A stretch of 36,276 nt of DNA from Planctomycetota bacterium (GTDB lineage: Bacteria; Planctomycetota; UBA1135; UBA2386), in NCBI GenBank assembly GCA_027621295.1, contig JAQCBR010000031.1, positions 1 to 36,276 of the forward strand, in the 5' to 3' direction. A program made the position numbers and the translations under genes. Numbering within the stretch: position 1 is the first letter of the stretch; each line of letters starts with the position of its first letter. Positions 33,375 to 36,276 of this stretch are shown one piece after another. The notes below the pieces were generated by a model. The model saw only the letters and a program-made list of their open reading frames with translations. It made no database searches and was not told the origin of the DNA.

Positions 33375-34301
33375 ATGAGCCCGACAGCCGAACCCCGCCG
33401 CGTCCGCATCCTCGGTGTCCCGATGGACCTCGGCTCTGACCGCCGGGGCGTGGACATGGGGCCTTCGGGCATCCGCATCGCCGGCGTCCGCGGCGCGCTC
33501 CGTCGTCTCGGCTGCGAGGTGCTCGACGGAGGGGACGTGGCCGTGCCGACGCCGGAGACGCGGGATCCGGGCGATGGGCGCCTCAAGTACCTCGACGAGA
33601 TCGTCGTCGCGTGCGACGCGCTCCGCGAGCGGGTGCGTGACGCGTTGGGCGCGGGCGAGATCCCGGTCATCCTGGGCGGCGACCACAGCATCGCGATCGG
33701 TTCGATCGCCGGGGTGGCTGAGCACCACCGCGCGCGCGGCGAACAGATCGGCGTGATCTGGGTCGATGCCCACGCCGACATGAACACGCCGGACAGCAGC
33801 CCTTCCGGCAACATCCACGGGATGCCGCTGTCGGTGGTGCTCGGTCTCGGCGAGCCGCGGCTGGTCGAACTGGGCGGGTTCTCTCCGAAGGTCCGGCCCG
33901 AGCACGTCGCGCTGATCGGCATCCGGAACCTCGACGAGGCCGAGAAGGAGATCGTGCGGCGCTCGGGCGTGCACGCCTACACGATGCGCGACCTCGACGA
34001 GCGAGGCATGCGCGCGGTGATCGCAGAGGCCATCGAAGTGTGCTCCCGCGGCACGGCCGGCTTCCACGTGTCGTTCGACCTCGACGGCATGGACCCGGCC
34101 GATGCGCCCGGTGTCGGAACCCCGGTGAAGGGGGGGATCGACTGGCGTGAAGCAAACCTCCTGATGGAGACCGTCGCGGACTCGGGGCGGATGCTCAGCG
34201 TGGAGATCACCGAGCTCAACCCGATCCTCGACGACCGGAACCGCTCCGGGCAGGTGGCTGTCGACCTGATCTCGTCGGCATTCGGCAAGTCGATCCTCTG
34301 A
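33375..34301 (+). CDS. rocF: Arginase
   Basis: A 308-residue ureohydrolase. Mn-binding residues are His104 in GGDHS, Asp131, His133 and Asp135 in DAHAD, and Asp235 and Asp237 in FDLDGMDP. The loop SGNIHGMPLS after DAHAD is typical of arginases rather than agmatinases. The N-terminal VRILGVPMDLGSDRRGVDMG also matches arginase. It hydrolyses L-arginine to ornithine and urea. The start is ATG 33375 with AAGGAG six bases upstream. The gene lies 29 bases after the SAM adenosyltransferase and 23 bases before larC, consistent with one operon. No urease or ornithine-pathway gene is seen nearby. Confidence 0.93.
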   Translation: MSPTAEPRRVRILGVPMDLGSDRRGVDMGPSGIRIAGVRGALRRLGCEVLDGGDVAVPTPETRDPGDGRLKYLDEIVVACDALRERVRDALGAGEIPVILGGDHSIAIGSIAGVAEHHRARGEQIGVIWVDAHADMNTPDSSPSGNIHGMPLSVVLGLGEPRLVELGGFSPKVRPEHVALIGIRNLDEAEKEIVRRSGVHAYTMRDLDERGMRAVIAEAIEVCSRGTAGFHVSFDLDGMDPADAPGVGTPVKGGIDWREANLLMETVADSGRMLSVEITELNPILDDRNRSGQVAVDLISSAFGKSIL

Positions 34302-34313
34302 CCGCGGCCCAGC

Positions 34314-34319
34314 GAGGAG
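34314..34319 (+). promoter_or_regulatory. Ribosome binding site of the larC gene
   Basis: GAGGAG, five bases before GTG 34325. It supports a GTG start in the 23-base spacer after arginase. Confidence 0.6.
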
Positions 34320-34324
34320 ATCCG

Positions 34325-35518
34325 GTGACGATCGCGTGCTTCGATGCGCTTGCCGGTGTCGCCGGGGACATGTGGGTCGGCGCGCTGCTCGACGCCGGGC
34401 TGCCGCTGGAACCGCTGGTTCGTGCGGTCGACAGCCTCCAGCTGCCCGGAGTCGCGATCCGCAGCGAGGCCGTGCATCGCGCCGGAATGGCCGCCACGCG
34501 GTTCGTCGTGGACGGAGCGGAAGGGGCGCACGCACACCGCGGGCTGTCCGAGATCCGTGGGATCCTCGCGCGCGCTGCGGTTCCCGACGCCGTGCGGGAA
34601 CGCGCGGTGCTCGTGTTCGAAGCGCTGGGCGAGGCGGAAGCCAAGGCGCACGGAATTCCGGTCGAGCAGGTCCACTTCCACGAGGTCGGCGCGGTCGATG
34701 CGATCGTCGACATCCTCTGTGCGTGCCTCGGGCTGCACGAGCTCGGCGTCGAGCGTGTCTACGTGAGCGAGGTCGAGGTCGGTTCGGGCTCGGTGAGCTG
34801 TGCGCACGGCCTGCTGCCGTTGCCGGCTCCCGGCGCGCTGTTCAACCTGCTCGGGGTGCCCGTGCGTCGCAGCGGGCTCCGCGGTGAGCGGACCACGCCG
34901 ACGGGCGCCGCGCTGCTCAAGGTCCTCTGCGACGGCTATGAGCCGACGCTCCGCTTCGTGCCCACGGCGACCGGGATGGGCGCCGGCACCCGCGACGATC
35001 GGGCGATCCCCAACGTCCTTCGCGTGACGCTCGGGCGTGAGCGTTCGGAGGCGGGCGTTCGGCATGAATCGATCGACGAGGTCGCGTGCAACGTCGACAC
35101 CGCGGACGGTGAGCAGCTCGGCTGGCTGTTGGCGGAGCTGCTCCGCCGCGGTGCGGTCGACGCCTGGGCGGTCCCGGCGACGATGAAGAAGGGGCGCCCC
35201 GGCCACGTGATCCACGCGCTGGTTGCCCCCGACGCGCGTGCCGGAGTCGTCGAGCTCCTGCTCGAGGAGTCGACCTCGCTCGGCGTGCGCACGCGCCCCT
35301 GGGAGCGCGACGTCCTCGATCGCTGGACCGAGCCGCTCGACACCGAATGGGGGCCTGTTCAGCTCAAGTGCGCGCGCCTGCCGTCGGGTCGCGTGCTGCG
35401 CCGCCCCGAGGACGACGACGTGGTTCGCATCGCTGCCGCGCTCGGCGTCGGCCGCCGCGACGCGTTGGAGCGCCTGCTGCGGTGCGTGCCCGGCGGTCCG
35501 GGCAGCACCGACGCGTGA
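34325..35518 (+). CDS. larC: LarC, nickel insertion protein of NPN pincer cofactor synthesis
   Basis: A 397-residue protein of the DUF111/LarC family. It begins IACFDALAGVAGDMWVGALLDAG, a LarC hallmark. VEQVHFHEVGAVDAIVDILC near residue 115 contains the conserved HFHEVGAVD. ERTTPTGAALLKVLCDG near residue 190 is the TPTGAAL motif. The C-terminal domain has LRVTLGR and the WAVPATMKKGRPGHVIHAL block near residue 290. LarC uses CTP to insert nickel into the pincer cofactor made by LarB and LarE, used by LarA-type racemases. Lactobacillus LarC is made by frameshifting, but here it is one unbroken frame. larA, larB and larE are not in the window. The stop is four bases from the EF-P stop on the other strand. 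Confidence 0.93.
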   Translation: MTIACFDALAGVAGDMWVGALLDAGLPLEPLVRAVDSLQLPGVAIRSEAVHRAGMAATRFVVDGAEGAHAHRGLSEIRGILARAAVPDAVRERAVLVFEALGEAEAKAHGIPVEQVHFHEVGAVDAIVDILCACLGLHELGVERVYVSEVEVGSGSVSCAHGLLPLPAPGALFNLLGVPVRRSGLRGERTTPTGAALLKVLCDGYEPTLRFVPTATGMGAGTRDDRAIPNVLRVTLGRERSEAGVRHESIDEVACNVDTADGEQLGWLLAELLRRGAVDAWAVPATMKKGRPGHVIHALVAPDARAGVVELLLEESTSLGVRTRPWERDVLDRWTEPLDTEWGPVQLKCARLPSGRVLRRPEDDDVVRIAAALGVGRRDALERLLRCVPGGPGSTDA

Positions 35519-35522
35519 TGCC

Positions 35523-36083
35523 TCAGGCGCGGCCGAGGAACGATCCGTCCTCGGTGCTGACCTTGATCTTCTCGCCCTGCTTGATGTGGGCGGGCGCCTT
35601 GACCTCGAGGCCGGTCTCCACCTTCACGATCTTCTGGACGTTCGAGACGGTGTCGCCCCGCGCAGCCTCTTCGGCCTCGGTCACCTCGAGCACGACCGCG
35701 GCCGGCAGGTTGACCGTCAGGGCTGCGCCGTCGGCGAACAGGACCGACACCGTGTCGTTCTCCTTGATGTAGCTCAGCGTGTCGCCGAGCACTTCCTCGG
35801 GGAGGTGGAACTGGTCGAACGTCTCCTCGTCCATGAAGACGTGGCCGTTCGCGTCCTTGTAGAGGTATTGGCACTTCCGCTCGTCGAGGAACACCGGGTC
35901 GATCTGGTCGGACGTGTTCATGCGCACGTCCTTCTGCTTGCCGGTCTTCATGTTGCGGAGGTTGAGGTGGTGGATCGCGCGCCAGTTGCCCGGCGTGACG
36001 TGGTCGTACTTCTCGATCCGGTACAGCTCACCCTCGTAGCGGATGACCATGCCTCTCTTCGCTTCGGTGACTCGGATTGCCAT
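35523..36083 (-). CDS. efp: Elongation factor P with Asn at the modified Lys/Arg position
   Basis: A 186-residue EF-P with the expected three beta-barrel domains: KOW-like domain I (VTEAKRGMVIRYEGELYRIEKYDH), domain II (about 65-125) and the C-terminal OB domain (VSNVQKIVKVETGLEVKAP, GEKIKVSTEDGSF). It binds between the ribosomal P and E sites and helps polyproline peptide bonds form. The loop that normally carries the modified Lys34 or Arg32 reads PGNWRA here, so Asn33 replaces it (codon at 35985-35987). Aligned to E. coli, PGNWRA sits where PGKGQA lies. ATG 36083 is chosen over the open frame from 36146. No EpmA/B/C or EarP gene is in the window. The gene converges with larC. Confidence 0.94.
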   Translation of the reverse strand: MAIRVTEAKRGMVIRYEGELYRIEKYDHVTPGNWRAIHHLNLRNMKTGKQKDVRMNTSDQIDPVFLDERKCQYLYKDANGHVFMDEETFDQFHLPEEVLGDTLSYIKENDTVSVLFADGAALTVNLPAAVVLEVTEAEEAARGDTVSNVQKIVKVETGLEVKAPAHIKQGEKIKVSTEDGSFLGRA

Positions 36084-36276
36084 GGGCTCTGTGGGTCTCG
36101 TTTCGCGTGGACGGCGTGATGCGGCCCGGCATGTTGGCCGACCCAAGCCGCCAGTTCGAGCGGAAATCGCGTCGTGCGCGGACGCAAGGGGCGCGCGAGG
36201 CTCTCCAGGGGAGCGTGTCGCCGCGGCTGACCGGCGCCCGCGGAGTGGAGCCCGCAGGTCAGAACTCGCGGCGGCG
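36084..36276. other. Upstream of efp, possible neighbouring gene end
   Basis: These 193 bases upstream of efp hold its probable promoter, which I cannot define. A minus-strand stop at 36259-36261 preceded by RRREF codons to the window edge could be the end of a neighbouring gene, but five codons are not enough to call it. Confidence 0.2.

Noticed and set aside
36259..36276. Minus-strand stop with five codons to the right edge
   Set aside because: Too short to support a gene call.
1..36276. tRNA, CRISPR, IS or prophage signals
   Set aside because: I looked for T-loop patterns, regularly spaced repeats, transposases and integrases by eye, and found none that stands up.

Overview
The window is GC-rich and densely coding, with 26 protein genes. 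No tRNA, rRNA, insertion sequence, CRISPR array or prophage gene was seen. No gap between genes exceeds about 300 bases; the longest is 24947-25244. My best guess for the source is a high-GC member of Planctomycetota or a relative. This rests on the gene repertoire (exported HEAT/VWA protein, fasciclin protein with an extra C-terminal module, baeRF protein, EF-P with a PGNWRA loop, Tat-exported sugar-isomerase-like protein). It is an inference, not a proof.

Layout. 133-2839 (+): an NUP-type MFS permease, a SixA-like phosphohistidine phosphatase and a Tat-exported TIM-barrel isomerase-like protein. 2888-5943 (-): a secreted fasciclin protein, a small membrane protein and a membrane-attached dynamin/EHD-like GTPase. 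6138-10081 (+): two different photolyase/cryptochrome-family genes overlapping at GTGA; the second is fused to a renalase-like FAD oxidoreductase. 10107-11258 (-): a baeRF-family protein. 11375-16038: a GT39-type glycosyltransferase, a divergent membrane-anchored SGNH hydrolase, and a second GT39-type enzyme convergent with it.

14374-24946 (-) is one tightly packed seven-gene run. In transcription order it encodes a GT2 glycosyltransferase, an FAD-dependent oxidoreductase of the UGM/protoporphyrinogen oxidase type, a cytosolic alkaline-phosphatase-superfamily phosphodiesterase, a Wzx/MATE-like flippase, an asparagine synthetase, a PaaK/CapK-like adenylate-forming enzyme and a GT39 membrane glycosyltransferase. 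Four junctions overlap, so co-expression is likely. The set looks like a pathway that builds, modifies and exports a lipid-linked surface glycan. A secreted DUF5060-type glycoside-hydrolase-like protein is transcribed divergently from it (25245-27119) and could act on the same glycan.

27244-30009 holds an exported HEAT-repeat/VWA protein and a convergent MFS transporter. 30132-35518 (+) is a metabolic run: threonine aldolase, phosphomannomutase/phosphoglucomutase, SAM hydroxide adenosyltransferase, arginase and LarC. Elongation factor P (-) closes the window at 35523-36083, only four bases from the LarC stop codon.

The best candidates for new biology are the photolyase-oxidoreductase fusion, in which a conserved Trp of the class II photolyase core appears to be replaced; the glycan operon that pairs an asparagine synthetase with a CapK-like ligase; and the EF-P whose usual modified Lys/Arg is an Asn.
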